Of a DNA stretch of 64,000 nt, positions 42,997-51,947 are shown piece after piece. Positions within the stretch are counted from its first letter, which is position 1, and every line of letters starts with the position of its first letter. The translations under genes and the position numbers were made by a program. Origin of the DNA: Pseudomonas weihenstephanensis (GTDB lineage: Bacteria; Pseudomonadota; Gammaproteobacteria; Pseudomonadales; Pseudomonadaceae); NCBI RefSeq assembly GCF_001043055.1, contig NZ_JYLF01000003.1, positions 434,001-498,000 of the forward strand. The letters run 5' to 3'. The notes beneath the pieces were generated by a model. That model saw only the letters and a program-made list of their open reading frames with translations, was not told the DNA's origin and ran no database searches.

Positions 42997-43401
42997 TTAC
43001 TGCGGGCGGTTAATACGGCAATTGGGGTAACACGTTAAAGGGCTCAGTTGCAGGTGCACCGCTTGGCCCGGTACCCCCTGTTGCCACCCGCGTGCTTGAA
43101 CCGAACCTGCCTGTGACCACGCCAGTTCACTTTTAATCAGCCACTGGCGATCCTTCGTCGCAGGTACTTTGAACTGCACACCCAGCGGTAAGGCTGACAC
43201 CCGATAGTCGGACGTCGCGACCTGGCGAGGTTGCCCTTGACTGACTTCATACACGCGAACACGCACATAGGCCGCCTGGGTCAAGACCAGGCGGCTGCTC
43301 ACTGTCCCTGTGAGGTCAAGCGTGTGTTCGGGGGCGGCGGGTTGGCTGACACAGCCCAGCAGCGCACTGGCGACCAGTGCGCAGGTCGCCGCGCGCCTCA
43401 T
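42997..43401 (-). CDS. exsB: T3SS secretin pilotin lipoprotein ExsB (YscW family)
   Basis: The 134-residue protein has a lipoprotein signal with ALLGC (cysteine near residue 17), then a small beta-rich domain that includes AYVRVRVYEVSQGQPRQ. In P. aeruginosa ExsB is the pilotin that helps PscC reach the outer membrane. It overlaps exsE by four bases. A 260-base untranslated stretch follows before exsA. Confidence 0.9.
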   Translation of the reverse strand: MRRAATCALVASALLGCVSQPAAPEHTLDLTGTVSSRLVLTQAAYVRVRVYEVSQGQPRQVATSDYRVSALPLGVQFKVPATKDRQWLIKSELAWSQAGSVQARGWQQGVPGQAVHLQLSPLTCYPNCRINRPQ

Positions 43402-43643
43402 GGCCGCCGAACCCGGCGTTCATACAAAGGCGTGATATCGCCGTCCAGCAATCGCTGCAAGTGCTGTTCGCTCTTGGGGCTGGTGGGCAATTCAGTGCCC
43501 AGCCAGTCCAGCAGTTCGGCCAGCGTGACGGGTGCAGCTGAGGGGTTGGCCCCCGCGTTCAGCGTACGCCCGTGGAATGTCCCCGCCTCTGTCGGGGCTT
43601 CACTCACGGATAAAGGTGAAACCCCCGCGCTTTCGATCTTCAT
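43398..43643 (-). CDS. exsE: Secreted T3SS regulator ExsE
   Basis: This 81-residue protein has exactly the length of P. aeruginosa ExsE and shares its ends: MKIES at the start, SEQHLQRLLDGD in the middle and a C-terminal RRVRRP. ExsE binds ExsC in the cytoplasm; when it is secreted through the open injectisome, ExsC is released to sequester ExsD, freeing ExsA. The conserved binding helix includes LLDWLGTEL. Start is ATG at 43643, seven bases after the exsC stop. Confidence 0.93.
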   Translation of the reverse strand: MKIESAGVSPLSVSEAPTEAGTFHGRTLNAGANPSAAPVTLAELLDWLGTELPTSPKSEQHLQRLLDGDITPLYERRVRRP

Positions 43644-43650
43644 GACAGGT

Positions 43651-44094
43651 TCACACCCTCATGCCCGCAGGCTTGGCGGCCTGCGGTGTGACACACGCTT
43701 GTTCAGGCAATAACTGCTGCCAGAACTCGGCATGGTCCAGCAAATTGGCCAGCGTTTTCTCGAAGTTTTCCAGCGTCAATTCTGCGGCTGGCAACTGGGC
43801 ATACAACTGCACCTGGCCGCTGGTTTCATCAAAACCGAAATGCAGATCGAAGCGATACCAGCGACGGTTGAAGCTCGCCAACTGGCGAAAAATACCTTCA
43901 CCCAATGCCTCCAGCCCGGCCACATTGGCTTCCATGACCAGCCGGTGACGGCCACCCAAAAGCACCAGCGTCACGTGTAACTGCTCATCAAACAGCAACG
44001 TCGCGACCCCGTCAGCGTCGAGCGACAAGGTGGGCAACCCACTGCGATTGGCAAATTCGGCCAGCAGCCGATTAACCCTGATCGTTAAATCCAT
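43651..44094 (-). CDS. exsC: T3SS anti-antiactivator/chaperone ExsC
   Basis: The 147-residue class I chaperone fold protein matches ExsC closely: MDLTIRVNRLLAEFANR start, SLDADGVATLLFDE, LGEGIFRQLASFNR and ANLLDHAEFWQQLLPEQ. ExsC binds either ExsE or ExsD and is the switch of the secretion-coupled cascade. It is the first gene of exsCEBA, behind an ExsA-type promoter and directly after the popD terminator. Confidence 0.96.
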   Translation of the reverse strand: MDLTIRVNRLLAEFANRSGLPTLSLDADGVATLLFDEQLHVTLVLLGGRHRLVMEANVAGLEALGEGIFRQLASFNRRWYRFDLHFGFDETSGQVQLYAQLPAAELTLENFEKTLANLLDHAEFWQQLLPEQACVTPQAAKPAGMRV

Positions 44095-44117
44095 GCTTGT
44101 CTCCTCGGACTAGGCGA

Positions 44118-44168
44118 ATGCTAGCACCAGGTCACAACCTGATTTTGTCACTGGTAGACTTATCTTTT
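44118..44168 (-). promoter_or_regulatory. ExsA-type promoter of exsCEBA
   Basis: On the minus strand: AAAA (44168-44165), five bases, GTC (44159-44157), six bases, TGACA (44150-44146), then 22 bases to a -10 TAGCAT (44123-44118). The A-tract begins right after the T-run of the popD terminator. Binding here would make ExsA autoregulatory, as known in P. aeruginosa. Confidence 0.83.
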
Positions 44169-44170
44169 AA

Positions 44171-44194
44171 GAAAAAAGCCACATCTCTGTGGCT
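44171..44194 (-). terminator. Rho-independent terminator after popD
   Basis: AGCCAC and GTGGCT pair around a six-base loop, followed on the minus strand by a run of six T. It ends pcrGVH-popBD about 23 bases after the popD stop and insulates the exsC promoter. Confidence 0.9.
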
Positions 44195-44217
44195 CTTTTC
44201 TTACTTATGACGCTGAA

Positions 44218-45108
44218 TCAAACAACTGCAGCAGCGGCTCTCCACGCGGCCACGTAGTTTTGTGAGAGTTCATGAAGTGTCTGGATCAGCTCTTTCATGG
44301 AATTAGAGTTATAACTCAGTTGTTCATCAACTATCTGTTTGCGGCTTTGTGCAATTGACGCATCCACTTCATCTTCTTTGGCGTTGGCCTGAACTTCACC
44401 TTGGCGCACTTGCACCGAAGTATTGGCCATTTGCCCCAGTGATTGGTTAACACTATTGATGGCCTGGAAAGTGGTATTGCGCGTGTCTATCTTCTTTCCT
44501 GTCCTATTAAGTAGGCTGCTATCGAATTCTTGCGCTTGCGCCCACGGTGCCGCGACAGTTTTGCGCTCTGCGTCAGTGGTTTTACCCAACGATTGCATCT
44601 TGGCGTCGATTAATTCATTGCGTCCGGCAATGGACTTTTCCAGTTGGCCTTCCTGCTTGATGGCTTTGCCATTTTTGCTGGCGCCCACCGCGCCAATAAT
44701 CGCCGTACCCACCGCCATGATCCCGGAGATGACCGCCATCGCAATCATCAGGCTGGCGCCCGAGCGCATTTCAGCCACCTGGGATTTTTGCGCCTCGATA
44801 ATCGCGGTGTTTTCGCTATCACGTTGCAGCACGCCCATCTCGCGGGCTTTTTGTGCGATGCGAAACAGCAGCACCATCAGCTCAACCGTGGTATCCAGCT
44901 CGCTGGTGACTTTGCCCAGGCTGACGGGGTTGAAGTTTTGCGTCGGTTTCACCAGTTCGATGCTACCGGCCGGGCTGGTGGCAGGCGCCGCCAAAGCGGC
45001 TGCGCCGTGGGCTGTTTCACGGCTGACCGGTGCCGGGCTTTTTTCAACAGCAGCGGCTGCGCCGACTTCGCCCAGCGCCCGAGGGCTGACACTCATATCA
45101 ATCATCAT
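44218..45108 (-). CDS. popD: T3SS translocator PopD (minor translocon subunit)
   Basis: The 296-residue translocator has one hydrophobic segment (about residues 115-140, MIAMAVISGIMAVGTAIIGAV) and coiled-coil regions either side (LLFRIAQKAREMGVLQRDSEN; GRNELIDAKMQSLGKT). The C-terminus with AWRAAA and a final VV resembles P. aeruginosa PopD. With PopB it forms the pore in the host membrane; PcrH is its chaperone. AGGAG lies eight bases before the ATG at 45108; the next codon is also ATG. Confidence 0.93.
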   Translation of the reverse strand: MMIDMSVSPRALGEVGAAAAVEKSPAPVSRETAHGAAALAAPATSPAGSIELVKPTQNFNPVSLGKVTSELDTTVELMVLLFRIAQKAREMGVLQRDSENTAIIEAQKSQVAEMRSGASLMIAMAVISGIMAVGTAIIGAVGASKNGKAIKQEGQLEKSIAGRNELIDAKMQSLGKTTDAERKTVAAPWAQAQEFDSSLLNRTGKKIDTRNTTFQAINSVNQSLGQMANTSVQVRQGEVQANAKEDEVDASIAQSRKQIVDEQLSYNSNSMKELIQTLHELSQNYVAAWRAAAAVV

Positions 45109-45119
45109 GTTGTGGCTCC

Positions 45120-46283
45120 TCAAATCGCCGCAGGACGGCTGGACAGGTTATGCAGCAGGTCGCCTTTGGCATTGATCATCTGGAAGATCTGTTCCATGAC
45201 GTGGGTAAATGCCTCGACCATCCGGCTCAGTTCTTCCCTGAGTGTGTCCATGACGGTCTGGAACGCGGTCAACTCGGCACGGTTTTCCAGCACGTCGGCC
45301 TGGCGCAGTGCGGCATGTGCCTGATAACCGTTATTCACCGCCTGGGACGCGCCATTGGCAACGTCCAGCGTTACGTCGGCCACTTGCACGCCCAGCTTGG
45401 CGCCATGGGACATGGACATACTGGCCGCGGTGCCGAACTTGCTGCCCAGGTCTGCAACTTTGCTGGCCAGGCTGGCGGTCAGGTCGGCCACCTTGGTGCC
45501 CATCTTCGCCCCGAGCTTGGCAATGCCCGCGGCTGCGGAGCCGCCGAAGCTGGCGACTGCGGCGAGCAAGGCGACAGCGATTTCAATGCCCATCAATGCC
45601 GGGCCGAGCTTTTCCATCACCTCTTTACTGATCAAGCCCGCAGCCGCAGCTGCCTGCACGGACTGGGACACGATGCCCATCACGCCGCCGGCGATCATCA
45701 AGGCACCGGCGACTGCGCCCGCGCCGGTGGCGACCATGATTGCGCCCACGATGATCGAGGCCACAGCACTGATCCAACCGAAAACTTTGGCTGCAAGACC
45801 CGACTTCTGGGCCTCCTTGGCAGCGTCTTGCGACTCTTGAATCTTCTTCTGGTTTTCATCCATCTTTTGCAGGTTTTGCTCGCGCGCCCGCTTGATGTCT
45901 TCCAGCTTGTTGGCTTTTTGCGCGCTTTCCAGCTCGCCCGTAATGCGCGCCAATTCAATCTCGAACGCTTGCGGTGAACTCAAGCGCGCCAAGGCCAGGC
46001 GCGGGACTTCAGTGATCAGCTGTTGCGTGATGCCGGTGCTCTGAATCACCGAGCTGACCAATTGGTTGATGTTGGCCAGAGTCTGAGGTTTCAAACTGTG
46101 GGCAACGCCGGGCGCCGGGGCAGGTAACTGCACCCCTTGTGACGCCACGGCAGATGACGCGTTAGCCTGAACCCGACTGACGGTGACATCCTGCTCGCGC
46201 GCTGTACGTTTGGGCGCAACCGGTTCGGCAGATGACACTGCCGCCGGGTTGAGCCCAACGCGATCAATCGCTGTTGGAATCAT
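45120..46283 (-). CDS. popB: T3SS translocator PopB (major translocon subunit)
   Basis: The 387-residue protein has two hydrophobic helices (around residues 160-195 and 215-240, with IVGAIMVATGAGAVAGAL and ALMGIEIAVALLAAVASF) separated by a short loop, flanked by a long coiled coil rich in Glu/Lys/Gln (ELESAQKANKLEDIKRARE). This is the YopB/PopB pattern. AAAGGA precedes the ATG at 46283, which lies 20 bases inside the 3' end of pcrH. It would insert in host membranes with PopD. Confidence 0.94.
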   Translation of the reverse strand: MIPTAIDRVGLNPAAVSSAEPVAPKRTAREQDVTVSRVQANASSAVASQGVQLPAPAPGVAHSLKPQTLANINQLVSSVIQSTGITQQLITEVPRLALARLSSPQAFEIELARITGELESAQKANKLEDIKRAREQNLQKMDENQKKIQESQDAAKEAQKSGLAAKVFGWISAVASIIVGAIMVATGAGAVAGALMIAGGVMGIVSQSVQAAAAAGLISKEVMEKLGPALMGIEIAVALLAAVASFGGSAAAGIAKLGAKMGTKVADLTASLASKVADLGSKFGTAASMSMSHGAKLGVQVADVTLDVANGASQAVNNGYQAHAALRQADVLENRAELTAFQTVMDTLREELSRMVEAFTHVMEQIFQMINAKGDLLHNLSSRPAAI

Positions 46284-46761
46284 GTTGTTGATCCTTTCTG
46301 ATGAGTACGGCTTCCAATAAAGCGCCTGCACGCTCGGCTAACGCCGCGTGTTCAGGGTGCGCTGTGGCCAAGGCCCGGGCCGAATAGAAGCCACTTTCGG
46401 CACCGTCGAGATCACCCAATTGCAGGTGACATTCAGCAGCGTGAAACGGGAAGCGCGGCTCGTTGACATCAATCACCGCGCCGTAGCTGTAGCTCTGTAC
46501 CGCTTGCTCAAATTGCCCCATGGACTGGCGGCAAGCGCCCAACCCCAGGAAGAAGCGCACGTCGTAATGGTCAAGCATGCACAGCGCCTGAAACACCTTG
46601 TGCGCGGTCTCCCATTTGCCCGCTTGATAATCATTGAATGCCAGTGAATACAGCTGTTCCAGGCTGTCGGCAGACACATCGCGCAGCATGGCGAGCGTGC
46701 CGCCGTCGCGCAAAAACGCTTCCATTTCCTGCTCGCAGGCGTCTTGAGTGGGTTGGGTCAT
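46264..46761 (-). CDS. pcrH: T3SS translocator chaperone PcrH (SycD/LcrH family)
   Basis: A 165-residue class II chaperone with three tandem TPR repeats; LYSLAFNDYQAGKWETAHKVF, VRFFLGLGACRQSMGQFEQA and FHAAECHLQLGDLDGAESGF mark them. It binds PopB and PopD before secretion. AAGGAA precedes the ATG at 46761. It lies between pcrV and popB, as in P. aeruginosa. Confidence 0.95.
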   Translation of the reverse strand: MTQPTQDACEQEMEAFLRDGGTLAMLRDVSADSLEQLYSLAFNDYQAGKWETAHKVFQALCMLDHYDVRFFLGLGACRQSMGQFEQAVQSYSYGAVIDVNEPRFPFHAAECHLQLGDLDGAESGFYSARALATAHPEHAALAERAGALLEAVLIRKDQQHDSNSD

Positions 46762-46771
46762 GGGGCGTTCC

Positions 46772-47713
46772 TTAAATGGCATTGAGAATGTCGCGCAGCA
46801 GGCTGTCGTGTTTTTGCACAAAGCGATTGAGTGCTTCGATGGCCGCGTTGTAACGCGAGCTGACATCGTTGAGCAGGGTGGTTTTCTCGCTCACTTTGTC
46901 ATTGAGCGGGCGCGAGCGATCCCCCACGGTGGTGGCCAGATTGGCGACCGGGTTGTTGTCTTTTTCGAAGGCGTAACTGTTTTTCAAATCAGCGGCCTTG
47001 ATTGCGCCGCTTTCCTTGGGCACGCCGCTCAAAAAGTCCTTGATACTGATCTGCGACTTGTTCTTGCCGGTGTCCAGCCCGGTCAGCAGGGCGTACTCCG
47101 CGCTCTTTAGCCAGGGTTGCTCTTCGCTGTAGCCATACAGCGCTTTGTCGAGCAAGTTGAGGCCGCCCGCGTCGGTCTTGCTGATGTCGATATCGGATTT
47201 GGACGATAACTTGGCATTGATTTGCGCCTGCACCACGCTGTAAATCGACAGCTCACCGGTCAGGTCTTTTAGCTCATCGCGCAGCTTGAGGCGCTTGGCA
47301 TCTTGCTTCTCCAACACTCCGACATACACATTAATCACGTCATCATCGAGTCGATCCGCCGTGAGGCCGTAATGGTTGAGCGCCAAAAAGTCGCTCAGTG
47401 GCCACGCGGTGCGGGGGTGGGCTTTGGCATAGTCGGTGAGGTTTTTTTTCACCCCCTCAAGGCCGTTTTGCAGCTGGCTCGCATACCCGCCCTTGGCAAG
47501 TTTGGCGTCGGGTGGCAGTAAAAAGGCCAACACTTTGTTCATCTGTGCCGAAGTCAACTCGGTGCCTTCGTGGGACACGCGGATCTTGAGCGTTGCGAGC
47601 AGGCTTTGAAGCTCGGTCAGCGCCGACGCATTGTGACCGCGCAGTTGGTCCAGCGCAGTGCTGGTCACATCGCTGAGAAATTGAGTGGTGTGGGTGTAGT
47701 GGCTGATGCTCAT
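46772..47713 (-). CDS. pcrV: T3SS needle tip protein PcrV (LcrV/SctA)
   Basis: The 313-residue protein forms the pentameric needle tip that guides translocon assembly. The LcrV signature is present: helix-rich C-terminal part with SQISIKDFLSGVPKESG and the final long coiled-coil helix with LNDVSSRYNAAIEALNRFVQ. An N-terminal helix (LRGHNASALTELQSLLATLK) would pair with it. It is about 20 residues longer than the P. aeruginosa protein, with differences in the central globular part. The start follows the pcrG stop by nine bases. Confidence 0.95.
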   Translation of the reverse strand: MSISHYTHTTQFLSDVTSTALDQLRGHNASALTELQSLLATLKIRVSHEGTELTSAQMNKVLAFLLPPDAKLAKGGYASQLQNGLEGVKKNLTDYAKAHPRTAWPLSDFLALNHYGLTADRLDDDVINVYVGVLEKQDAKRLKLRDELKDLTGELSIYSVVQAQINAKLSSKSDIDISKTDAGGLNLLDKALYGYSEEQPWLKSAEYALLTGLDTGKNKSQISIKDFLSGVPKESGAIKAADLKNSYAFEKDNNPVANLATTVGDRSRPLNDKVSEKTTLLNDVSSRYNAAIEALNRFVQKHDSLLRDILNAI

Positions 47714-47722
47714 GCTGAGTCC

Positions 47723-48007
47723 TTAAACCATAAGGCCGCGCATCCGGGCAGGGCGCCGCATGCGGCTACCTTCTTCGGCGGCGGGACGTTGGGCGGCGCG
47801 CATGCGCTCGACTTCCTTGAGCAATTCTTGCTCGGCGGCTTCAATCAAACGATTCGGACCTGGGCGAAACACCCGGTCGCGCACCTCGGGAGAGAGCCCC
47901 AGGCCCTCCCACATTTCCGAGAGCAAACGGCTGCGCTGTGCATTGTTTTCAATGGCAAGTTTTGCCGCCTGGACGGTATTTGCATGGGTGGAAGGGTCTT
48001 TGTTCAT
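47723..48007 (-). CDS. pcrG: T3SS cytoplasmic gatekeeper PcrG (LcrG family)
   Basis: A 94-residue protein that binds PcrV and helps keep effector secretion off before host contact. The N-terminal helix (TVQAAKLAIENNAQRSRLLSE) and the EMWEGLGLSPEVRDRVFRPG segment are LcrG-like. The basic tail contains RRPARMRG. It heads pcrGVH-popBD behind an ExsA-type promoter that reaches back over the end of pcrR. Confidence 0.92.
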   Translation of the reverse strand: MNKDPSTHANTVQAAKLAIENNAQRSRLLSEMWEGLGLSPEVRDRVFRPGPNRLIEAAEQELLKEVERMRAAQRPAAEEGSRMRRPARMRGLMV

Positions 48008-48014
48008 GCGCCCT

Positions 48015-48063
48015 ATAGTAGGGATAGCGCACGGGGCTTCCTGTCAGGCACGGTCGAGTTTTT
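48015..48063 (-). promoter_or_regulatory. ExsA-type promoter of pcrGVH-popBD
   Basis: On the minus strand: AAAAA (48063-48059), CTC, GAC (48055-48053), six bases, TGACA (48046-48042), then 21 bases to a -10 TACTAT (48020-48015). The element overlaps the last codons of pcrR. The A-tract is two bases closer to GAC than in the popN and pscN copies. Confidence 0.82.
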
Positions 48064-48478
48064 GTCGTTTTCGCATGTCTTGTAATGAGCACACGCGGTT
48101 GGCGTCCAGCTCGAACCAGCCGGGTTGTGGCTCGCGGGCACCGGCCCAGCGTTGATAGAAACGGCCCAGGCGCGCACCGGCCAACGGGCTGTCGGCCAGC
48201 ACTTGGACATTGCCGTACAACCAGGCAGGTGCTGGCAGCACGCTGCGCGCCGCTTCGGCCAACACGTACAGCGCGGCAAACGGGTTGGCCAGCCCGAGGC
48301 GTGTATCGAGCCTGCGAAACATCACAATCCACACCCGCTGGCCTTCGCAGCGCCACGCGACTTCGCAGCCGCTGTCGACAAATCGCCAGCCCAGTTGAAT
48401 GCCCGTTTTACGCAAAAAATGCGCGCGCACCTCGTAACCGTGCTGCTCAAACCACTCGCTTATCGGGTCTCGTTTCAC
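48044..48478 (-). CDS. pcrR: T3SS protein PcrR (LcrR family)
   Basis: The 144-residue protein matches the LcrR/PcrR family: it starts near [18 protein letters not shown] and has HLGW-like [11 protein letters not shown] and [25 protein letters not shown] (quoted by its parts VWIVMFRR and [13 protein letters not shown]). Its molecular role is poorly understood; family members affect calcium-regulated secretion. It overlaps the pcrD stop by four bases and contains the pcrG promoter element at its 3' end. Confidence 0.87.
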   Translation of the reverse strand: MKRDPISEWFEQHGYEVRAHFLRKTGIQLGWRFVDSGCEVAWRCEGQRVWIVMFRRLDTRLGLANPFAALYVLAEAARSVLPAPAWLYGNVQVLADSPLAGARLGRFYQRWAGAREPQPGWFELDANRVCSLQDMRKRQKLDRA

Positions 48479-50598
48479 AGGGCAATGCGTCCCAGTGGCT
48501 GGATGTTGATTTGCTGCGTCAGCTCCTGATACGACAGCACTGGCAGGCCGTAGTAATCGCTTTCAATCAACTTGCGCACGTAGCGGCGAATGTCCATCGA
48601 GACGATCAGCACCGGCTTGCTTTGCATCTGTGACAGGTCGCCTACGGTGTGGCGCACTTGCTGTAAAAACGCCTGCGTCACGCTGGGGTCCAGCGCCAGA
48701 TAACTGCCTGCGCTGGTCTGGCGGATGCCGCCGCGAATCTGCTCTTCAACCTGCTGGTCGAGCAAGTACGCGGGCAGGATGTTATTGCCGCTTGAATACT
48801 TGTGGCAGATATAGCGTTTGAGGCTGCTGCGGATGTATTCGGTGAGTTGCACCACGTCCTTTTCCTTCTGGCCCCATTCCACCATCGCCTCCAGAATGGC
48901 CCGCAGGTTACGGATGGAGATGTCTTCGCCTACCAGCCGCTGAAGGATTTCGGTCATGCGTTGCAGGGGGATAATGCGCAGCGCTTCTTTCACCAGCTCG
49001 GCGTAGCTGTGTTCCATCTGCTCCAGCAGGTAGCGGGTTTCCTGGATGCCGATAAAGTCTTCGGCGTACTCGCGCAGCACATGCGACAAGTGCCAGGTCA
49101 GTACCTGATCCATGCTCAACACGCTGCACCCCGAGCGCTCCAGTCGCGGCTTGTGTTCCTCGCTGACCCACAACGCGGGTTGACCCGGCAGCACCGGGTC
49201 GCCCTCTTCGAAGGGCACGCCGAGCAACTCCAACTGGCTGCTGCGTTCTTGCACCAGCAATTGCGCCGCTCGCAAGCGCCCTCGCGCCACGGGCACTTCC
49301 TGCAACTGGATCAGGTATTCGCCTTCCTTTAGTCCTTCATTGAAACGCAGGTGAATCCCCGGAAACGGCACGCCGAAATCCAGGTACAGGGCGCGCCGCA
49401 CCCGTATCAGTTCCTCGTTCAGCGAGAAACCCTCAAGACTTTGCTGCATGCTCGCATCGACGTCGATCAGCAGCGGCACGGTCATGGCGAACTCTTCCTT
49501 GTCGCTCAGGCGCCCGCCCTTGGTCTTGCCCGAGGACGGTTTGCTGCGGGGTTTGACGGACGGCGCGCCTGCGCCCTGCGCCAACAGGGTGGGCAAGTCG
49601 TGCGATTCGTCGGCGGCTGCCACGCCGCGCTGGCGCAGTACCATCCAGTAACCGCCGCCACCGACCAACAGCGCGAGGGCAAAAAAGGTCACGGTCGGGA
49701 AGCCCGGAATCAGGCCGAACAGCACCAGCAATACGCCGCCAATCATCAGCGCTTTGGGTTGAGCCACCACCTGGTCGCCGATGTCGCTGCCCAGATCAGT
49801 AGAGCTGTCCGAAGAGTCGCGGGTCACGATGATGCCCGCAGTGATCGCGATCAGCAGCGCCGGTATTTGCGTGACCATGCCGTCGCCCACCGTCAGCACC
49901 GAATAGAGCTGCAAGGCGTCGGCGGCGGTCATGCCTTTTTGCGTCACGCCGATGGTGATGCCCGCCAGAATGTTCACGAAGATGATGATCAGCCCGGCGA
50001 TGGCGTCGCCTTTGACGAACTTCATCGCGCCGTCCATCGAGCCGAACATCTGGCTTTCTTTCTCGATCATCGAGCGCCGATCACGCGCTTCGTTGACGTC
50101 AATCACGCCTGCGCGCATGTCGCCGTCGATGCTCATCTGCTTGCCGGGCATGGCGTCCAGCGAGAACCGCGCACTGACCTCCGCGACCCGTTCGGCCCCT
50201 TTGGTGATCACCAAAAACTGCACGATGGTGATGATCAAAAACAAAATGCAGCCTACGACCAGATTGCCGCCGACCACAAAGTTGCCGAAGGTTTCGACGA
50301 TTTTGCCCGCGTCGGCTTCGAGCAGAATCATGCGTGTGGTGCTGACCGACAGCGCCAGGCGAAACAGGGTGGTAATCAGCAGTACCGCCGGGAACACCGA
50401 AAATTGCAGCGGCGAGTTGATATAGACCGACATCATCATCAGCACCACTGAAATGGTGATGTTGATCGCAATCAGGATGTCCAGCAGAAAGGGCGGCAGC
50501 GGCAGCACCATCATGAACACCACGGCTAGCAACATGACTGCCAGCATGATGTCTTTGCGCGCACCCAGGCGGGTCAGAAACTCCGTGACTTCAGGCAT
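48475..50598 (-). CDS. pcrD: T3SS export gate protein PcrD (SctV)
   Basis: This 707-residue inner-membrane protein forms the nonameric export gate. The N-terminal half has about eight membrane segments with the FHIPEP-family signature ([18 protein letters not shown], then the loop [12 protein letters not shown]). The C-terminal half is the soluble ring domain that binds chaperone-substrate complexes ([29 protein letters not shown]). The start at 50598 overlaps pcr4 by eight bases. Length agrees with P. aeruginosa PcrD. Confidence 0.97.
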   Translation of the reverse strand: MPEVTEFLTRLGARKDIMLAVMLLAVVFMMVLPLPPFLLDILIAINITISVVLMMMSVYINSPLQFSVFPAVLLITTLFRLALSVSTTRMILLEADAGKIVETFGNFVVGGNLVVGCILFLIITIVQFLVITKGAERVAEVSARFSLDAMPGKQMSIDGDMRAGVIDVNEARDRRSMIEKESQMFGSMDGAMKFVKGDAIAGLIIIFVNILAGITIGVTQKGMTAADALQLYSVLTVGDGMVTQIPALLIAITAGIIVTRDSSDSSTDLGSDIGDQVVAQPKALMIGGVLLVLFGLIPGFPTVTFFALALLVGGGGYWMVLRQRGVAAADESHDLPTLLAQGAGAPSVKPRSKPSSGKTKGGRLSDKEEFAMTVPLLIDVDASMQQSLEGFSLNEELIRVRRALYLDFGVPFPGIHLRFNEGLKEGEYLIQLQEVPVARGRLRAAQLLVQERSSQLELLGVPFEEGDPVLPGQPALWVSEEHKPRLERSGCSVLSMDQVLTWHLSHVLREYAEDFIGIQETRYLLEQMEHSYAELVKEALRIIPLQRMTEILQRLVGEDISIRNLRAILEAMVEWGQKEKDVVQLTEYIRSSLKRYICHKYSSGNNILPAYLLDQQVEEQIRGGIRQTSAGSYLALDPSVTQAFLQQVRHTVGDLSQMQSKPVLIVSMDIRRYVRKLIESDYYGLPVLSYQELTQQINIQPLGRIAL

Positions 50599-50932
50599 GG
50601 GTGTCCCGCAGGCCAAGGAAATGATCGTAAGTGCGACGCGCCCGCTCAAGCTGGCCTTGCACCTGTTGCGCCCGGCTCAGGCACGCCCACAAGGCGGGGT
50701 CGTTTTCGCCCTGCGCGAGCAAATGCTCGCAGTGTTGCTCGGCCTGTGCGCCCTGTTCCAATTGCAGCAATGCCACCACCAACGCCTTGCGCGCCGCAGG
50801 CTGCTGCGGATCGGCACTCAGCACTGCTTCAAAAAAAGTGCGTGCGTGTGCCGGTTGAGCGCATTGCAGTTGCACCCATCCGAGTAGCAACAGCAGCTTT
50901 TGCTCAACCGGTTTTAACGTCATGTCACTCAT
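50591..50932 (-). CDS. pcr4: T3SS chaperone Pcr4 (YscY family)
   Basis: A 113-residue TPR-type protein ([42 protein letters not shown]). In Yersinia, YscY binds YscX and the export gate. Its ATG overlaps the pcr3 stop and its 3' end overlaps pcrD, so these genes are coupled. A start three codons later is also possible. Confidence 0.9.
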   Translation of the reverse strand: MSDMTLKPVEQKLLLLLGWVQLQCAQPAHARTFFEAVLSADPQQPAARKALVVALLQLEQGAQAEQHCEHLLAQGENDPALWACLSRAQQVQGQLERARRTYDHFLGLRDTHA

Positions 50933-51294
50933 ACCTTGTGCAACAAATTCAGGGCCATGCGCAGCAGATGTTCATCGTCACTGCGTTGCGCGATTAACCC
51001 CGCAGCGGCCTGTAACGGTGCGCTGTCAGAGGCCTGGAGTGTGTGGCGTAACCCGTTCAGTGCCTGGCGAAACGCCTGCGGGCGCAGCAGCTCATGGAAT
51101 TGGCCGGTGGGGCGCGCCAGGCTGAGCCATTGCTGCTCGGCGCGACGGGCCGGGTACAAGGCATCGAAATGTGCCTCGACACTGTGGCCGTCCGGCGGTA
51201 ACACATAGCGTTCGGGCAGCCCGGCCAGTTCGTGTTCGCTGCCGATTTCGCTGAGCTGTTCGATCCCGATATGCAGGCCGCTGATGCGACTCAC
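50929..51294 (-). CDS. pcr3: T3SS secreted component Pcr3 (YscX family)
   Basis: The 121-residue product has the YscX layout: an N-terminal secretion region with GIEQLSEIG, the central LPERYVLPPDGHSVE motif, and C-terminal helices ending in [12 protein letters not shown]. YscX with YscY is required for early-substrate export in Ysc-type systems. The start codon is GTG (51292-51294), overlapping the pcr2 stop. Confidence 0.9.
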   Translation of the reverse strand: MSRISGLHIGIEQLSEIGSEHELAGLPERYVLPPDGHSVEAHFDALYPARRAEQQWLSLARPTGQFHELLRPQAFRQALNGLRHTLQASDSAPLQAAAGLIAQRSDDEHLLRMALNLLHKV

Positions 51295-51662
51295 GGTGCG
51301 ATGACTTCGTCGCGCACCCTGATCAGGGTCCGCAGCGCCTGGTGCAACACCGGCGCCGTGACACGGCGTGCATCCAGGGTGATGAGTAACAGCAAGCGTG
51401 TGTCACCCGACCAGCCACAGCGCAGTGGCAACTCGGGGGCTGCGCGGCTGTAACTGCGCGACATGGCACGCAGCATCCCTTGGTGCGCCTGATGCCACGG
51501 CAACTCCAGCGCCAGCCACACGGTCAGGCCGTTGGCGTGTCGCTCCAGTTGCAGGGTGCCCATGTGCTCGAATTCCAGCTGGATCAGATCACTCAAGGGC
51601 GAGGGCAGCGCCACGCCCATGTCCTGACAGAACTGGGCCAGCGCCTGATCAATCCACTGCAT
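51291..51662 (-). CDS. pcr2: T3SS chaperone Pcr2 (SycN family)
   Basis: The 123-residue class I chaperone-like protein begins MQWIDQALAQFCQDMG, typical of SycN/Pcr2. With PscB it should chaperone the gatekeeper PopN. The segment LQLERHANGLTVWLALELPW shows the strand pattern of the fold. It starts nine bases after the pcr1 stop. The length equals that of P. aeruginosa Pcr2 as I recall it. Confidence 0.9.
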   Translation of the reverse strand: MQWIDQALAQFCQDMGVALPSPLSDLIQLEFEHMGTLQLERHANGLTVWLALELPWHQAHQGMLRAMSRSYSRAAPELPLRCGWSGDTRLLLLITLDARRVTAPVLHQALRTLIRVRDEVIAP

Positions 51663-51671
51663 GCTGTTTAC

Positions 51672-51947
51672 TCATTGGGCTTGCCATTCGTCCTCTTCCT
51701 GGTCGATGGCCAAATCCATGGCCAACTGACAGGCATTGAGCAGATTGTGCCGCTGCTCCTCATCGGCAAAGATTTCGATCGGCAGCAGGCGCAACAAGCG
51801 CTTTATTTCGCGATAAAAGGTGATCACTTCGGCCACGTTGTTGAGCGCCATTGACTGGCCCATGCGCTGAATGTCTTGCACGGTGACCCAGCGTTTATCC
51901 ACCACGGCCACCAGGTCGCCCATCAAGTCAGAAGGCCCGTATGCCAT
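51672..51947 (-). CDS. pcr1: T3SS gatekeeper partner Pcr1 (TyeA family)
   Basis: The 91-residue protein is TyeA-like: it starts MAYGPSDLMGDLVAVVDKRWV and has FYREIKRLLRLLPIEIFADEEQR. TyeA binds the C-terminus of YopN to make the secretion plug. It overlaps popN by 20 bases. In some bacteria the two are fused; here they are separate. Confidence 0.93.
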   Translation of the reverse strand: MAYGPSDLMGDLVAVVDKRWVTVQDIQRMGQSMALNNVAEVITFYREIKRLLRLLPIEIFADEEQRHNLLNACQLAMDLAIDQEEDEWQAQ